Counted from the stretch's first letter, positions 1-8,995 are shown. The stretch: 58,097 bases of DNA from Chloroflexota bacterium (GCA_028874315.1 JAPPKM010000090.1:1-58097), one strand, 5' to 3'. Numbers and translations: made by a program. Notes: generated from the letters alone by a model not told the origin.

Positions 1-881
1 ATGTTGGTTTGGATGGTGATGCCGGCGACGTGGGGGGAGAAGAGGCAGTTGGGGGAATCGAGGATCGGGCTGCCGGTTGGGGGTTCCTGTTCGAAGACAT
101 CGATGGCGGCGCCGGCGATGGTTCCCTGGTGCAGGGCAGCGGCCAAGGCCGATTCGTCGACGACGGGGCCGCGGCAGGTATTGACGAGGATGGCGCTGGG
201 GCGCATCTGACCTAGTCGCTCGGCGTTGATGAGATGGCGGGTTTCGGGGGTGAGGGGGGTGTGAAGGGTGACGATGTCGGCGCGCTGGAGGAGGTTCTGG
301 AGGGTGTCGACGGGTTGACCGCCGTGGTCGCGGACGACCTGGGCGGGGACGAAGGGGTCGTAGACGAGGCCCTGCATCTGGAGGCCGAGGGTGAAGGCTC
401 GCAGGACGCGGAGGCCGACGCGGCCGCTGCCGATGATACCGACGGTGCGGCCGGCGATTTCGTGGGCGGGCAGGTCGCCGCTGTGGCGCCAGCCGCCGGC
501 GCGGACGAGACGGTCGCGGTCGGGGATGCGCTTGAGGAGGGCGAGGGCGGCGGCGACGGTGAATTCGGCGACGGAGGCGGCGTTGGCCTCGGGGGTGAAG
601 CAGACGGGGATGCCGCGGCGGGTGGCGTGGTCGACATCGATGCTGTCGACGCCGACGCCGTGTTTCTGGATGCAGCGCAGGTTGGTAGCGGCGTCGATGA
701 CGGCGGCGGTGACGGGGGCGACGCGGACGAGGATGGCGTTGGCGGCGGGGGCGACGTCGAGGATGGAGGGTTCATCGGGGCGTTCGGGGCGAATGACGTC
801 GGCGAATTCCTGGAGGGCGTCGATGCCGCCCTGGTGGATGGGTTCAGTGAGGAGGACGGTGGGGCGTTGGGCGGCGGTCAT
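1..881 (-). CDS. D-2-hydroxyacid dehydrogenase (C-terminus cut by window edge)
   Basis: Likely NAD(P)-dependent oxidoreductase of the phosphoglycerate dehydrogenase / hydroxypyruvate reductase family. About 293 codons are present and the C-terminus lies outside the window. Reading the minus strand from ATG at 881 gives MTAAQRPTVLLTEP, an N-terminal substrate domain, a Rossmann motif GIIGSGRVGLRV, the catalytic Arg in VNTCRGPVVDE, and the SPHVAG segment that holds the catalytic His. The start overlaps the threonine synthase stop as ATGA (878-881), so the two genes are probably cotranscribed. The substrate cannot be read from sequence. SerA-like or glyoxylate/hydroxypyruvate reductase-like roles are both possible. 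Confidence 0.85.
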   Translation of the reverse strand, partial: MTAAQRPTVLLTEPIHQGGIDALQEFADVIRPERPDEPSILDVAPAANAILVRVAPVTAAVIDAATNLRCIQKHGVGVDSIDVDHATRRGIPVCFTPEANAASVAEFTVAAALALLKRIPDRDRLVRAGGWRHSGDLPAHEIAGRTVGIIGSGRVGLRVLRAFTLGLQMQGLVYDPFVPAQVVRDHGGQPVDTLQNLLQRADIVTLHTPLTPETRHLINAERLGQMRPSAILVNTCRGPVVDESALAAALHQGTIAGAAIDVFEQEPPTGSPILDSPNCLFSPHVAGITIQTN

Positions 882-2098
882 GCGGGCAGGGGATCGATGG
901 GGGGCCGGGCGGGGCGGTCGACGAGGTGGGTGTACTTGAGGGCGTTGCCGGTGTTGAGGAGGACGATGCGTTCGTCACGGCCGATGTCGCCGCGCTGGAG
1001 CAGGGTGGTGAGGGCGGGGACGAGGGCGGCGCCTTCGGGGGCGGCGAGGACGCCTTCGAGATCGGCGAGCTGGCGCATGGCGTGGACGAGTTGGTCGTCG
1101 TGGACGGCGACGGCGGTGCCGCCGGTCTCATGGAGGATGCGAAGTATGAGGCGGTGGGCGAAGGGGAGGGGGACGAGGAGGCCGTTGGCGACGGTGCGGG
1201 GATCGTCTGGCCGTTGGGCGTCCGGCACGCCGGATTCCCAGGCCTGCACGATGGGTGCGCAGTCGGCGGCCTGGACGGCGATGAGACGGGGCGGGGTTCC
1301 CTTGAGCCAGCCGAGGTCGGCGAGTTCGCGCATGGCTTTCCAGACGCCGATGAGGCCGACGCCGCCGCCGGTGGGGTAGAGGACGACGTCGGGCGGATCC
1401 CAGTCGAAGGCTTCGGCGATTTCAAGGCCCATGGTCTTTTTGCCTTCGACGCGGTAGGGCTCTTTCATGGTGGAGGCGTCGAACCAGCCGGATTCGGCGG
1501 CGCGTTCGGAGGCGATGCGGCCGGCGTCGCTGATGACGCCGCGGACTTCGGTGACGTCGGCGCCGTAGGCAACGCATTCGGCCTTGATGGGATCGGGGGT
1601 GTTGACAGGCATGACGACGCGGAGGGTGATGCCCCAGGCGGCGCAGTAGGCGGCCCAGGCGCTGCCGGCGTTGCCGGCGGTGGGGATGGCGATGTCGCGA
1701 ACGCCGAGTTCATGGGCGCGGGCGACGCCGACGGCGGCGCCGCGGGCCTTGAAGGTGCCAGTGGGGTTGGCGCCCTCGTCCTTGAGCCAGAGGTTGGTGA
1801 GGCCGAAGTGTTCGCCGAGGCGACGAAGGCGAAGAAGAGGGGTAGCGCCAGCGCCGAGGTCGGGGGCCTGGAGGGGATTGTCGAGCGGTAGGAGTTCGCG
1901 GAAGCGCCAGAGGTCGTGGGGGCGCCGGCGGATGTCTTCAGGGGTTACGGCGGCGCGGACGGCATCAAGGTCGTAGTCGGGGAGGAGGGTGGCGCCGGCG
2001 CGGTGGCTGACGGACTGGAGAACGGTGGAGTCGTGCGCTGCGCCGGTTTCAGCGCAGCGGAGGGCGGTTAGGAAGGAGGTGAATGTTGGGTTAGACAC
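878..2098 (-). CDS. thrC: Threonine synthase (PLP-dependent)
   Basis: Converts O-phosphohomoserine to threonine in the cytoplasm. The protein has 406 residues, a normal length for the short thrC type. The PLP lysine is K117 in NPTGTFKARG, and the cofactor phosphate loop is PTGGGVGLIG. The N-terminal region that in many homologues is a four-Cys zinc ribbon keeps only C15 here, although the following LLPDYDL anchor is conserved. It is followed with a 4-base overlap by a 2-hydroxyacid dehydrogenase. Related fold-type II enzymes such as threonine dehydratase or cysteate synthase are less likely because of the N-terminal extension and overall length. Confidence 0.88.
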   Translation of the reverse strand: MSNPTFTSFLTALRCAETGAAHDSTVLQSVSHRAGATLLPDYDLDAVRAAVTPEDIRRRPHDLWRFRELLPLDNPLQAPDLGAGATPLLRLRRLGEHFGLTNLWLKDEGANPTGTFKARGAAVGVARAHELGVRDIAIPTAGNAGSAWAAYCAAWGITLRVVMPVNTPDPIKAECVAYGADVTEVRGVISDAGRIASERAAESGWFDASTMKEPYRVEGKKTMGLEIAEAFDWDPPDVVLYPTGGGVGLIGVWKAMRELADLGWLKGTPPRLIAVQAADCAPIVQAWESGVPDAQRPDDPRTVANGLLVPLPFAHRLILRILHETGGTAVAVHDDQLVHAMRQLADLEGVLAAPEGAALVPALTTLLQRGDIGRDERIVLLNTGNALKYTHLVDRPARPPIDPLPA

Positions 2099-2218
2099 CG
2101 AGCGCCAGGGAATCGGGTGGGGCGGATGGGGAGCCTAGCGCATGCGAGTGGATGTGCGTGGTCGGGATAGCGATCGTGGCGGGTGGACATCCGCTCGAGA
2201 GGGCGGTCCGAAGGGAGG

Positions 2219-2253
2219 CTCGGCGCGGAGCGGACTCGCCACTCCGCACCGAG
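2219..2253 (-). terminator. 12-bp hairpin downstream of the Crp/Fnr gene
   Basis: Arms 2219-2230 and 2242-2253 pair over 12 positions around an 11-base loop. On the plus strand one pair is a C/A mismatch, but on the minus-strand transcript it is a G-U wobble, so the stem forms fully only in RNA made from the minus strand. It lies 13 bases past the crp-like stop at 2266. There is no clear T-run, so it may be a weak or factor-assisted terminator. Confidence 0.5.
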
Positions 2254-2265
2254 TTGGGGGCTGAC

Positions 2266-2928
2266 CTAGTGGGCTTCGGGGCGGGCGCCCGCGAGCCGCT
2301 GCAGCTTGGGAAGGCTGAGAATTGATATCAGGCGCTTGCGTCCGCCGGAGGGAGCCAGGGCCCCCGCGCGCCGCAATTGGTTAATCGCAAGGCTGACGCT
2401 CTCTCGGACAGTGCCGAGACGCTGCGCGAGCTCCTCGTGGGTGACACGAAGATCCGTGGCGTGCTCGCGTTCGGCCATTTGGAGAATTGCCAGCGCCACC
2501 GTTCCCGCCACGGTGTCGAGCGCGGTCTGCGAAACGCGGCGCTGAATGGTGTTGAGCCGCGCCAGCTGGCGTTGGATCAGCTCGCGCACCACGTCTGGAC
2601 GCCGCTGGGTGAGGCGGCGAAAGGTCGGAATGTCGAACCAGGCGATAGTGACGGGACCGTCAGCCTCAATGACCGTGCGATCCCGCCCATCAGTCGCGAA
2701 GACATTCTCAAACCAGTCGCCGTCGCGCAGCGAAGCCGTGGCGAGCTGGCGGCCGCTGGGGCTGATACGCCAGACGGTGACGCTGCCCTCGCAGACGACG
2801 CCGACGCGCTGGGGATCCGACACGGGATCGAAGACGACCTGATTGGCTCGGTAGCTAGCCGACTGCGCGCCTTCGGCTCGTAGACGGCCGACCAGCCGGG
2901 GCGAGAAGGTAATTGCCGGTGGTGACAT
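2266..2928 (-). CDS. Crp/Fnr-family transcriptional regulator
   Basis: A DNA-binding regulator of 220 residues. An N-terminal cyclic-nucleotide-binding-like beta-barrel (about residues 15-120, with GSVTVWRISPSGRQLA and DGDWFENVFATDG) is followed by a long dimer helix and a C-terminal winged helix with recognition segment THEELAQRLGTVRESVSLAI. No Fnr-type N-terminal cysteine cluster is visible, and the classic cAMP pocket residues are not clearly conserved, so the effector is unknown. A longer ORF begins 12 codons upstream, but the ATG at 2928 follows a perfect AAGGAGG (2935-2941) by six bases and is preferred. It stands alone, downstream of a sensor kinase and response regulator on the same strand. 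Confidence 0.85.
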   Translation of the reverse strand: MSPPAITFSPRLVGRLRAEGAQSASYRANQVVFDPVSDPQRVGVVCEGSVTVWRISPSGRQLATASLRDGDWFENVFATDGRDRTVIEADGPVTIAWFDIPTFRRLTQRRPDVVRELIQRQLARLNTIQRRVSQTALDTVAGTVALAILQMAEREHATDLRVTHEELAQRLGTVRESVSLAINQLRRAGALAPSGGRKRLISILSLPKLQRLAGARPEAH

Positions 2929-2934
2929 GTCCGC

Positions 2935-2941
2935 CCTCCTT
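2935..2941 (-). promoter_or_regulatory. Ribosome binding site deciding the Crp/Fnr start
   Basis: AAGGAGG on the minus strand, six bases before the ATG at 2928. It favours the shorter reading over the in-frame ATG at 2964. Confidence 0.8.
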
Positions 2942-3025
2942 GGTCGGAAGCGCATGAGTTGCACTTCTTAGTCGCCATTGAGGCTACGGGGGCAAGATGA
3001 GAGAACTCTAAGACGCGTGTGCGGG

Positions 3026-4459
3026 CTAGCCGGCCGTCCCATTCGAATCCGACGCGGCCGCGTCGGGAGGGCGACCGGCGGGTAGCCGGACCTCGATTTC
3101 AGCGCCGCCAAGGTCGGCGCGGCGGGCTACGACGCTGCCACCGTGAGTCTCCGCCACACTTCGCACGATGGTGAGGCCCAGACCAGTGCCGCTGCCGGCG
3201 CGCGAACGGGCCGGGTCGACCCGATAGAAGCGTTCGAACACGTGCGGAATGTGCTGTTCGGGAATCCCGGGTCCGTCGTCGCTGACGACGAGAGACACGG
3301 TGCGGTCGCGTTCGCTGAGTCTGAGCTCGATCGCGCCGTCGGTTGCGGTAGCGGTGATGGCGTTCTGCACAAGGTTGCGGAGGGCGCGCTCGACTTTATC
3401 GGCGTCGGCGAAGACCCAGGCGGTGTCAGAACCGGCAAGAGCGATCGAGCGTTCGCCAGCAACCGGGCCAAGATCAGTGAGCACGCGGACGATGAGCGTT
3501 CGCAGGTTGACGGGCTGGAATTTCAGTTCGCCCGGGGCGTCCAACTCGGCGACGGCGAGCAGGTCGTTGACGATGCGCTGCATGCGGTCAGCCTCGCGGG
3601 TGATGGCCTGGGTGGCGGCCGCGTCGGAACCGGCCGGGTCGCGGCCAAGCAGTTCGGCATTGCCGCGGATGACGGTAAGCGGCGTCTTGAGTTCGTGCGA
3701 GGCGTCGCCCACGAAGCGACGCTGCGCCTCCACGCTGTCCTCAATATGGTCGAGCATGCGGTTAAAGGTGCGGCCCAGCGCGCTGAGGTCGTCCTTGCCG
3801 GCGCCTACGCTGATTCGACGGCTCAGGTCGCCCTGGAGGTATATGGCCTCGGCGGTGCGAGTTATGGCAGCGACGGGATTGACGGCGGTGCGGGTGAGGT
3901 AGAGGGCGCTAAGGGAAGCAACAACAAACACGAGGGCGGCCCCGCCAATGAGCAGGTTGCGGGATCGGGTGGTGGTGCTGTCGGCGAACTGGAGCGACTG
4001 GGCGCTCTGGAGGACGCCGACGAGGTCGTCGCCGCGCAGGATGGGAACGCTGTGCATGCGCAGGCGGAAGCGGCCGGCGACGTTGATGGTTTCGATGGAC
4101 TCCTCGTGGGTATCGATCACGTGCATGGCGCCGTCGGTGACGGGCAGCGACTGGCCGCGCAGATTGACGGAAGCGACGACGGGGCGTCCCTGCGGATCGA
4201 GAACCTGGAGGTAGACCTCGCGTTCGCGGAGCTCGTCGACGGGAAGTTCAATGAGCATGCCAACCTCGGGGCGGACGCCGGTGAGGCCGCCGCTGAATTG
4301 GGCGATGCGAACGACCTCGCGGGCGCGGGACCGGAGGGTTTCGTCGACTTCGGTTTCGACATGGGCCATCAGCAATAGCTGCAGGCCGATGCCGAAGACG
4401 GTGATGGTGACGGCGATGCAGGCGAGGTAGAGGAGCCGCAGCTTTAGGCGAATGCTCAT
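3026..4459 (-). CDS. Two-component sensor histidine kinase (HAMP, EnvZ/BaeS type)
   Basis: Membrane sensor kinase of 477 residues. TM1 covers about 9-31, an extracytoplasmic sensor region about 32-165, TM2 about 168-188, and HAMP follows. The phosphoacceptor is H255 in FVGDASHELKTPLTVI. The C-terminal ATPase domain has DDGPGIPEQHIPHVFERFYR and the G2 box SGTGLGLTIV. The start ATG overlaps the stop of the response regulator gene as ATGA (4456-4459), so the two form an operon and almost certainly a cognate pair. The sensed signal cannot be inferred. Confidence 0.93.
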   Translation of the reverse strand: MSIRLKLRLLYLACIAVTITVFGIGLQLLLMAHVETEVDETLRSRAREVVRIAQFSGGLTGVRPEVGMLIELPVDELREREVYLQVLDPQGRPVVASVNLRGQSLPVTDGAMHVIDTHEESIETINVAGRFRLRMHSVPILRGDDLVGVLQSAQSLQFADSTTTRSRNLLIGGAALVFVVASLSALYLTRTAVNPVAAITRTAEAIYLQGDLSRRISVGAGKDDLSALGRTFNRMLDHIEDSVEAQRRFVGDASHELKTPLTVIRGNAELLGRDPAGSDAAATQAITREADRMQRIVNDLLAVAELDAPGELKFQPVNLRTLIVRVLTDLGPVAGERSIALAGSDTAWVFADADKVERALRNLVQNAITATATDGAIELRLSERDRTVSLVVSDDGPGIPEQHIPHVFERFYRVDPARSRAGSGTGLGLTIVRSVAETHGGSVVARRADLGGAEIEVRLPAGRPPDAAASDSNGTAG

Positions 4460-5157
4460 GCGCCGCTCTCCCGGAGCACGTAGCCGGAACCGCGGACCGT
4501 CCAGATCAGGCGATGGCGGCCATCGGCTTCGAGTTTGCGCCGCAGGTAGCCGACGTAGACATCGACGACGTTGGAAATGGTGTCGGGCGCGAAGCCCCAG
4601 GCGGACTCCAGCAGGCGTTCACGGGAGAGGACGCGCCTGGGTTCGCGCATGAAGACGCGCAGCAGATCGAATTCGGTGGCCGTGAGAGGTATCACGGCGC
4701 CGGCGCGAGTGACCTGGCGGGCGGCCTCGTCGAGTTGCAGATCCGCAAAGACCAGCCGGTCCGTTTCCGGTGACCCGGGCCGTCGGAGGAGTGCTCGGAG
4801 CCGGGCAATGAGCTCACCGAAGGCAAACGGCTTGGGCAGGTAGTCGTCACCGCCGGCGTCTAAGCCGGCAATGCGGTCGCGCACGCGCTCGCGGGCGCTC
4901 AGAAAGAGAACAGGGATGTCGCTGGTTTCGCGAATCCGCTTGATGACGGCCAACCCGTCGAGTCCAGGCATCATGACGTCCAGCACGACGACATCGGTGG
5001 GGAGCTCAGCGAGCGCCGCAAGCGCAGACTCGCCATCGCAGGCGACGCGCACGTCGAAGCCCTCGATCTTGAGGCCTCGATCCAGAAGGTCCAGGATCTC
5101 GGGATCGTCGTCGACCGCGAGCACGCGCGGCTTTGCCACAGGCTGGTTGTGCGCCAT
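4456..5157 (-). CDS. OmpR/PhoB-family response regulator
   Basis: DNA-binding partner of the downstream kinase, 233 residues. The receiver domain has the acidic pocket DDD (16-18), phosphoacceptor D60 in VVVLDVMMPGLDG, and the conserved Lys in LPKPFAFGEL. The C-terminal winged-helix domain runs from about residue 135 (LTATEFDLLRVFMREPRRVL) to the end, including SNVVDVYVGYLRRKLE. It is the first gene of a two-gene minus-strand operon, and a secreted protein is encoded divergently 49 bases away, a possible target. Confidence 0.94.
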   Translation of the reverse strand: MAHNQPVAKPRVLAVDDDPEILDLLDRGLKIEGFDVRVACDGESALAALAELPTDVVVLDVMMPGLDGLAVIKRIRETSDIPVLFLSARERVRDRIAGLDAGGDDYLPKPFAFGELIARLRALLRRPGSPETDRLVFADLQLDEAARQVTRAGAVIPLTATEFDLLRVFMREPRRVLSRERLLESAWGFAPDTISNVVDVYVGYLRRKLEADGRHRLIWTVRGSGYVLRESGA

Positions 5158-5206
5158 GACGGGAGCCTACATGCGGCAGAGGCGTGATTTCGCGGTAGAT
5201 TGAACA

Positions 5207-5746
5207 TTGGAGATGCTCACGCGACACCCAGTTCCCATCCGTACGCGTCTGCGCGCCGCAGCCCTGGTCGCCTGCGCCGCGCTCGCGCTGTTGGGTGCCA
5301 CTTGTGCGCAGGACGATACGGACTCGGACGAGCCGTTCGTACTGGATCTGGACGAAAAAGCCCGCGTGACGATTGAGGCCGAATTCGGAACGGCCGCGAT
5401 TCCGCGTACGGGGCTACAGCAAATCTGGGTGAACCGGTCGTCCGGTTGGGATCCCTGTCCGGAGATGCTGAGTACGGAGTTTCCGCCGGAGACTTGCTGG
5501 ATTCGGGTGCTGATCGGCGAGACGCCAGTTGCCGTGTTGCTGCCCGAACCCAACGGAACCCTGGGACCGTATCCCATCCCGGTGCACTTCGATGTGTTCG
5601 ACTTTGCGGCTGGCGACTATCAGCTATGGCTGATCCAAGTGGGACGCCTGGAAGTTCGCCACACGGAGGGTGCGCCGCTGCTGATCGAGCCGGCGCCCGA
5701 GCAGACCCCGACCGCCGCGGCTCCGGCCGCTGGCTCCGGGGGATAG
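5207..5746 (+). CDS. Secreted protein of unknown function
   Basis: A 179-residue protein that I do not recognise. Residues 1-35 form a signal peptide: basic residues (RTRLR) then a hydrophobic run (AAALVACAALALLGATC). The Cys after LLGAT could be lipidated, but the lipobox is imperfect. The mature part is rich in acidic residues and beta-strand-like segments, has two Cys close together (DPCPEML, ETCWIRV), and ends in an Ala/Pro tail. The start may be TTG 5207 or ATG 5213. It is transcribed away from the response regulator gene, so the 49-base spacer must hold both promoters. Confidence 0.6.
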   Translation: MEMLTRHPVPIRTRLRAAALVACAALALLGATCAQDDTDSDEPFVLDLDEKARVTIEAEFGTAAIPRTGLQQIWVNRSSGWDPCPEMLSTEFPPETCWIRVLIGETPVAVLLPEPNGTLGPYPIPVHFDVFDFAAGDYQLWLIQVGRLEVRHTEGAPLLIEPAPEQTPTAAAPAAGSGG

Positions 5747-6026
5747 CGCAGCTCTTCCAAGCGGTCGAGCCCGTCGGTCAGGCAGGCCGGTCAGCGCTGA
5801 AGGATGATCTCCGCGGGTAGCTCGTGGACATGTCCAGCGCGAATGGCAGGAACCGTATCCGCGCCGGGCCGGGCCGCGACCGCCTGGTGGGCGAACGGCT
5901 TGCCCCACCCGGAGGCCGGCATGACGTTAGGGGCCAGCGGCCAATGGCAATGCCGGTCGCTGGCGCACTCATTGCCAGACGACCGGGAACAGGTGGAGCG
6001 TGCGCATGCGCGTGCCTTGAGCTGCT

Positions 6027-6887
6027 TCAGCCACGTGGGATTTCCGAGGCCAGAACCGCGGAGGCGAGCGAGATGTCATCCAGAAGTTCCGCCGCTGAGT
6101 CTTGATCGACGCGTGCAATCTGCAGGATCAGCACCAGAATGTCGTCCTGCTCGGTAATGAGCAGGCGGGCTTCGAAGGCATCGGTTCCGCTGACGACGCG
6201 CGTGCGGGCGGCGGCGGAGCGTTCCCCCACGGGCGGTGGCGCCTGGACGACCAGCGCAACCACATCGGCCGGACGATCGGAAGTCTGGAAGCCTTCAACG
6301 AGACCGCTGGCCACGGTCTCCAGGAAGGGCCCCGGCGCATCGAGCAGGTCGTCCGCCAGCAACTGCTCCACGCTGGAGGCGCTCTGTCCGACGAAGAGAA
6401 GAGCAAAGAGAAAGGGGTCTAGCCGACGAATAAGCAGCGGATCCAGGAACTGTCCTTGCAGGCCGAAGTTGGCCGCGGTGATGTTTTCGTCGGCGCCCGG
6501 CAGCACCGGTAGGCCGAGGCGATCCGACAGTGCAGTGGGGCCTGGCACTCGCGCCATGAGCTCTTCGGTGCTGTAGCGGGCGAGCTCCTCAGGCGAGGCG
6601 GTGGGCGGGGGTGGCGTTGGGTCAGCTTGGGACTCAGCGACAGGCGCCGGCGGCGCCGTCGCGACCCGAGTTGCGGCGGCCTCGACGGTTGGCGCCTGGG
6701 TTGGCGTTGGCGTGGGCCGCGGAGTGGCGGTCGCGAACGGAATGGGCGTCCAGGTGGGCGAAGGGGAAGGTGTGGGCGTGGCAGCGGGCACGACGACTCG
6801 CGGCGAGTCGCAAGAAACGGCGGTGAACGCCAGGGCTATTGCCGCGGCGCCGGCCGTACGCAGAAGCCGTCCCACCGGTCCATTCAC
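6027..6887 (-). CDS. Probable lipoprotein with Pro/Thr-rich linker, unknown function
   Basis: A 286-residue exported protein. The GTG at 6887 overlaps the stop of the upstream aminopeptidase gene as GTGA, which fixes the start. A signal sequence (LLRTAGAAAIALAFTAVSC) ends at a possible lipobox Cys. Next comes a low-complexity Thr/Pro linker of about 60 residues, then a folded domain of about 190 residues with segments such as LFALLFVGQSASSVEQLLAD and TEQDDILVLILQIARVD. I do not recognise the folded domain. Translational coupling suggests a shared role or regulation with the aminopeptidase. Confidence 0.65.
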   Translation of the reverse strand: MNGPVGRLLRTAGAAAIALAFTAVSCDSPRVVVPAATPTPSPSPTWTPIPFATATPRPTPTPTQAPTVEAAATRVATAPPAPVAESQADPTPPPPTASPEELARYSTEELMARVPGPTALSDRLGLPVLPGADENITAANFGLQGQFLDPLLIRRLDPFLFALLFVGQSASSVEQLLADDLLDAPGPFLETVASGLVEGFQTSDRPADVVALVVQAPPPVGERSAAARTRVVSGTDAFEARLLITEQDDILVLILQIARVDQDSAAELLDDISLASAVLASEIPRG

Positions 6888-7894
6888 ACCGCGAGTCGCC
6901 CGTCCTCGATGAGCGGCGTGTCGCCAGCGAGGATCGTGGGCTTGTTGATAACGCCATCGCTGTGAAAGGGAACGTCGGTTGCGCCCCCGATGTGGAGGCT
7001 GTTGCCCAGGGCGACGTGAGCCGTGCCAACCACCTTCTCGCATTCGAGGACGTTGCCACTGATCCGTGTCGCGGGATTGGTGCCGATGCCGAGTTCCGCG
7101 ATGTTGCGAGCGTCGTCACCCAGTCGGTCGATGACGGACTGCAAGTCCCGGGCTCCGGGGCCCGTGATCTGACGGGCCAGACCGTCGCTGACCGTGATGA
7201 CCATAGGCTCTTCAGCCAGGGCGTCCTCCGGATCGTCAACCGGAAGTGCGGCGTCGAAGACCAAAGTACCCCGGGCGCGGCCCTCCAGGGGCGCGATGAA
7301 GGCTTCGCCCGCCGGCAGGTTGCCGAAGGCGCCCGGCGCGGTAAAGACACCGGTATCGGCAAAGCCCGTACGTCCCTTCAGGTCCAGGCACAGGTCGGTG
7401 CCCCCGGGGGCGGTAAGGCGTACGGAATCGGCCGCGCTGAGTAGGACCGCCAGCGCCTCGGACGTGCGTGCGATGTCGCGGTAATTCACTCGCAGCGTGC
7501 GCATCGCCATCTCGTAGGTGATGGACGGCATGCTGGCGACACGTGCGCCGGCGGCGCTGGCGTCCTGACGCGCGTGCGTGTGGCTGAGGGACTTGCTGGT
7601 GGGCAGGAAGCACACGTCAGCCGCAGCCATGGCTGCGGCAACCTGTGGCGGCGGCTCGCTACCGTGGTCGTCGGCTTCCGGCATGACCAGAAGTCGAACG
7701 CTGTCGGTGGCGCGGAGAGCGCCGCGCGCGAACAGCTTGCCAAGCGAGCGCCTGGGTGGGTCGGTGACCACCAGCACACGCTCGCCTGCTCGCACGCCCA
7801 GCGATTGACGCATGACGGCGTCCAGCATGCGGGCTTCGTCAATGCCGAGCGCGCGCGTCTTGAGGTCCTTAGGTCCGAACTCGAGCACAGTCAT
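6884..7894 (-). CDS. M29-type (leucyl/AmpS-like) aminopeptidase family protein
   Basis: Predicted metallo-aminopeptidase-like protein of 336 residues, shorter than typical M29 enzymes (about 370-410). Supporting segments are NLPAGEAFIAP, containing a likely metal-binding Glu, ELGIGTNP, the ECEKVVGTAHVALGNS region, and PFHSDGVINKPT near the C-terminus. The N-terminal part has GVRAGERVLVVTD, typical of the family. No signal peptide is present, so it is cytoplasmic. It overlaps the following lipoprotein gene by four bases. Peptidase activity is inferred from the family, and I could not verify all metal ligands. Confidence 0.75.
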   Translation of the reverse strand: MTVLEFGPKDLKTRALGIDEARMLDAVMRQSLGVRAGERVLVVTDPPRRSLGKLFARGALRATDSVRLLVMPEADDHGSEPPPQVAAAMAAADVCFLPTSKSLSHTHARQDASAAGARVASMPSITYEMAMRTLRVNYRDIARTSEALAVLLSAADSVRLTAPGGTDLCLDLKGRTGFADTGVFTAPGAFGNLPAGEAFIAPLEGRARGTLVFDAALPVDDPEDALAEEPMVITVSDGLARQITGPGARDLQSVIDRLGDDARNIAELGIGTNPATRISGNVLECEKVVGTAHVALGNSLHIGGATDVPFHSDGVINKPTILAGDTPLIEDGRLAV

Positions 7895-7993
7895 ACGGCA
7901 GATTCCTCACGGCGAGGTTGCTCGCAGTGTGACATCGTGTACTGCACATCCTGCCCGGCGCGCGGCCAGCGCGTCGCACGAAGGCAAGGGCTG

Positions 7994-8995
7994 ATGGCGT
8001 CGATCTACCAGGGAATGCACCGGCGGCGGCCGGGCCGGCTGCCGATGTATTTGCCGCGCCGGCGCGTGCGCTTGCGGCACCTGGTCCTGCGGATCGGAAT
8101 TGGCCTGATGGCGCTCGGCGTGCTGGGTTTTCTGACGTTATCCGCGCTCACGGCCTGGTTTCTCACGCACCCACCGCAGGCAACTGACCTGAACTCGCGG
8201 CTGGACAACGACGTGGGCTGGCTGCGCCTGGACGTGCCGACTCGCGATGGAGCGAGTCTGGCAGCCTGGTACGGCCCCGTGATCGATCCGGAGGGCACTG
8301 TAATCGTGTCGCACGGCATCGCAAGTACCCACCGCGACATGTTGGGCAAGGGCAACATGCTGCGGCGTCTGGGGTTCAGCGTGTTCATTTTTGACTTTCG
8401 CGGACATGGCCTCAGCGATCCGGGTGTCGTGACGCTTGGGGCGCGTGAAGTCGACGATCTGATCGCGGCCGTGGACATGGTCGTTGGTCTACCTGGAGTC
8501 GATCCGCGACGGATCGCTGTTATCGGCGACTCGATGGGCGGCGCGGCGGCCATCATGGCGGCGGCCCGGGACCCTCGAATCGCAGCCGTAGTTTCCGAGT
8601 CGTCCTATGCGCGCCTGCTGGATACCACGGATCAGTCGTTCGAGGCGTTCCTGAGGGTTCCGGCGTTTCCCTTCGCCGGCCCGGTGCAACTGTTCGCGCG
8701 ACTATTCAGCGGCGTCGATCCAGGGCAGGTCAACCCGGCCGACGAGATTGGGCGCATTAGCCCGCGACCCGTGTTCGTCATTCACGGGGAGTCTGACCGC
8801 TATGTGCCGGCCGAGGTCGGACGCGAGCTCTATGAGGCGGCGGGGGAGCCGCGTGTGATCTGGCAGCCGGCACAGGTTGGTCACGTAGGCGCGTTTTCTC
8901 AGCGGCTTGGCGAGTACGCCGTGCGGGTCAACGCCTTCTTGCGGCAGGCGCTCGGACGTCAGAATCGGACCACATCGGCCGTGGCGGCCAGCTAG
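7994..8995 (+). CDS. Membrane-anchored alpha/beta hydrolase
   Basis: Predicted serine hydrolase of 333 residues. A basic N-terminus is followed by one membrane segment at about residues 33-57 (IGIGLMALGVLGFLTLSALT). The hydrolase domain shows the oxyanion region VIVSHGIAS, FDFRGHGLSD, the nucleophile elbow GDSMGG, the Asp in VIHGESDRYVP, and a His near the end (QVGHVGAFSQ). The ATG at 7994 follows AAGG closely. Longer in-frame readings run antisense through the neighbouring aminopeptidase gene and are rejected. The substrate is unknown; this family includes esterases, peptidases and bem46-like proteins. Confidence 0.85.
   Translation: MASIYQGMHRRRPGRLPMYLPRRRVRLRHLVLRIGIGLMALGVLGFLTLSALTAWFLTHPPQATDLNSRLDNDVGWLRLDVPTRDGASLAAWYGPVIDPEGTVIVSHGIASTHRDMLGKGNMLRRLGFSVFIFDFRGHGLSDPGVVTLGAREVDDLIAAVDMVVGLPGVDPRRIAVIGDSMGGAAAIMAAARDPRIAAVVSESSYARLLDTTDQSFEAFLRVPAFPFAGPVQLFARLFSGVDPGQVNPADEIGRISPRPVFVIHGESDRYVPAEVGRELYEAAGEPRVIWQPAQVGHVGAFSQRLGEYAVRVNAFLRQALGRQNRTTSAVAAS

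Noticed and set aside
234-1379. Long plus-strand ORFs opposite thrC and the hydroxyacid dehydrogenase
   Set aside because: Gly/Asp/Glu/Val-rich shadow translation; the minus strand carries two clear enzyme families.
5791-5922. 43-codon minus-strand ORF in the 5747-6026 spacer
   Set aside because: Reads somewhat like a protein end (AIRAGHVHELPAEIILQR) but has no family match, no clear ribosome binding site and may be chance; the rest of this spacer shows nothing else.
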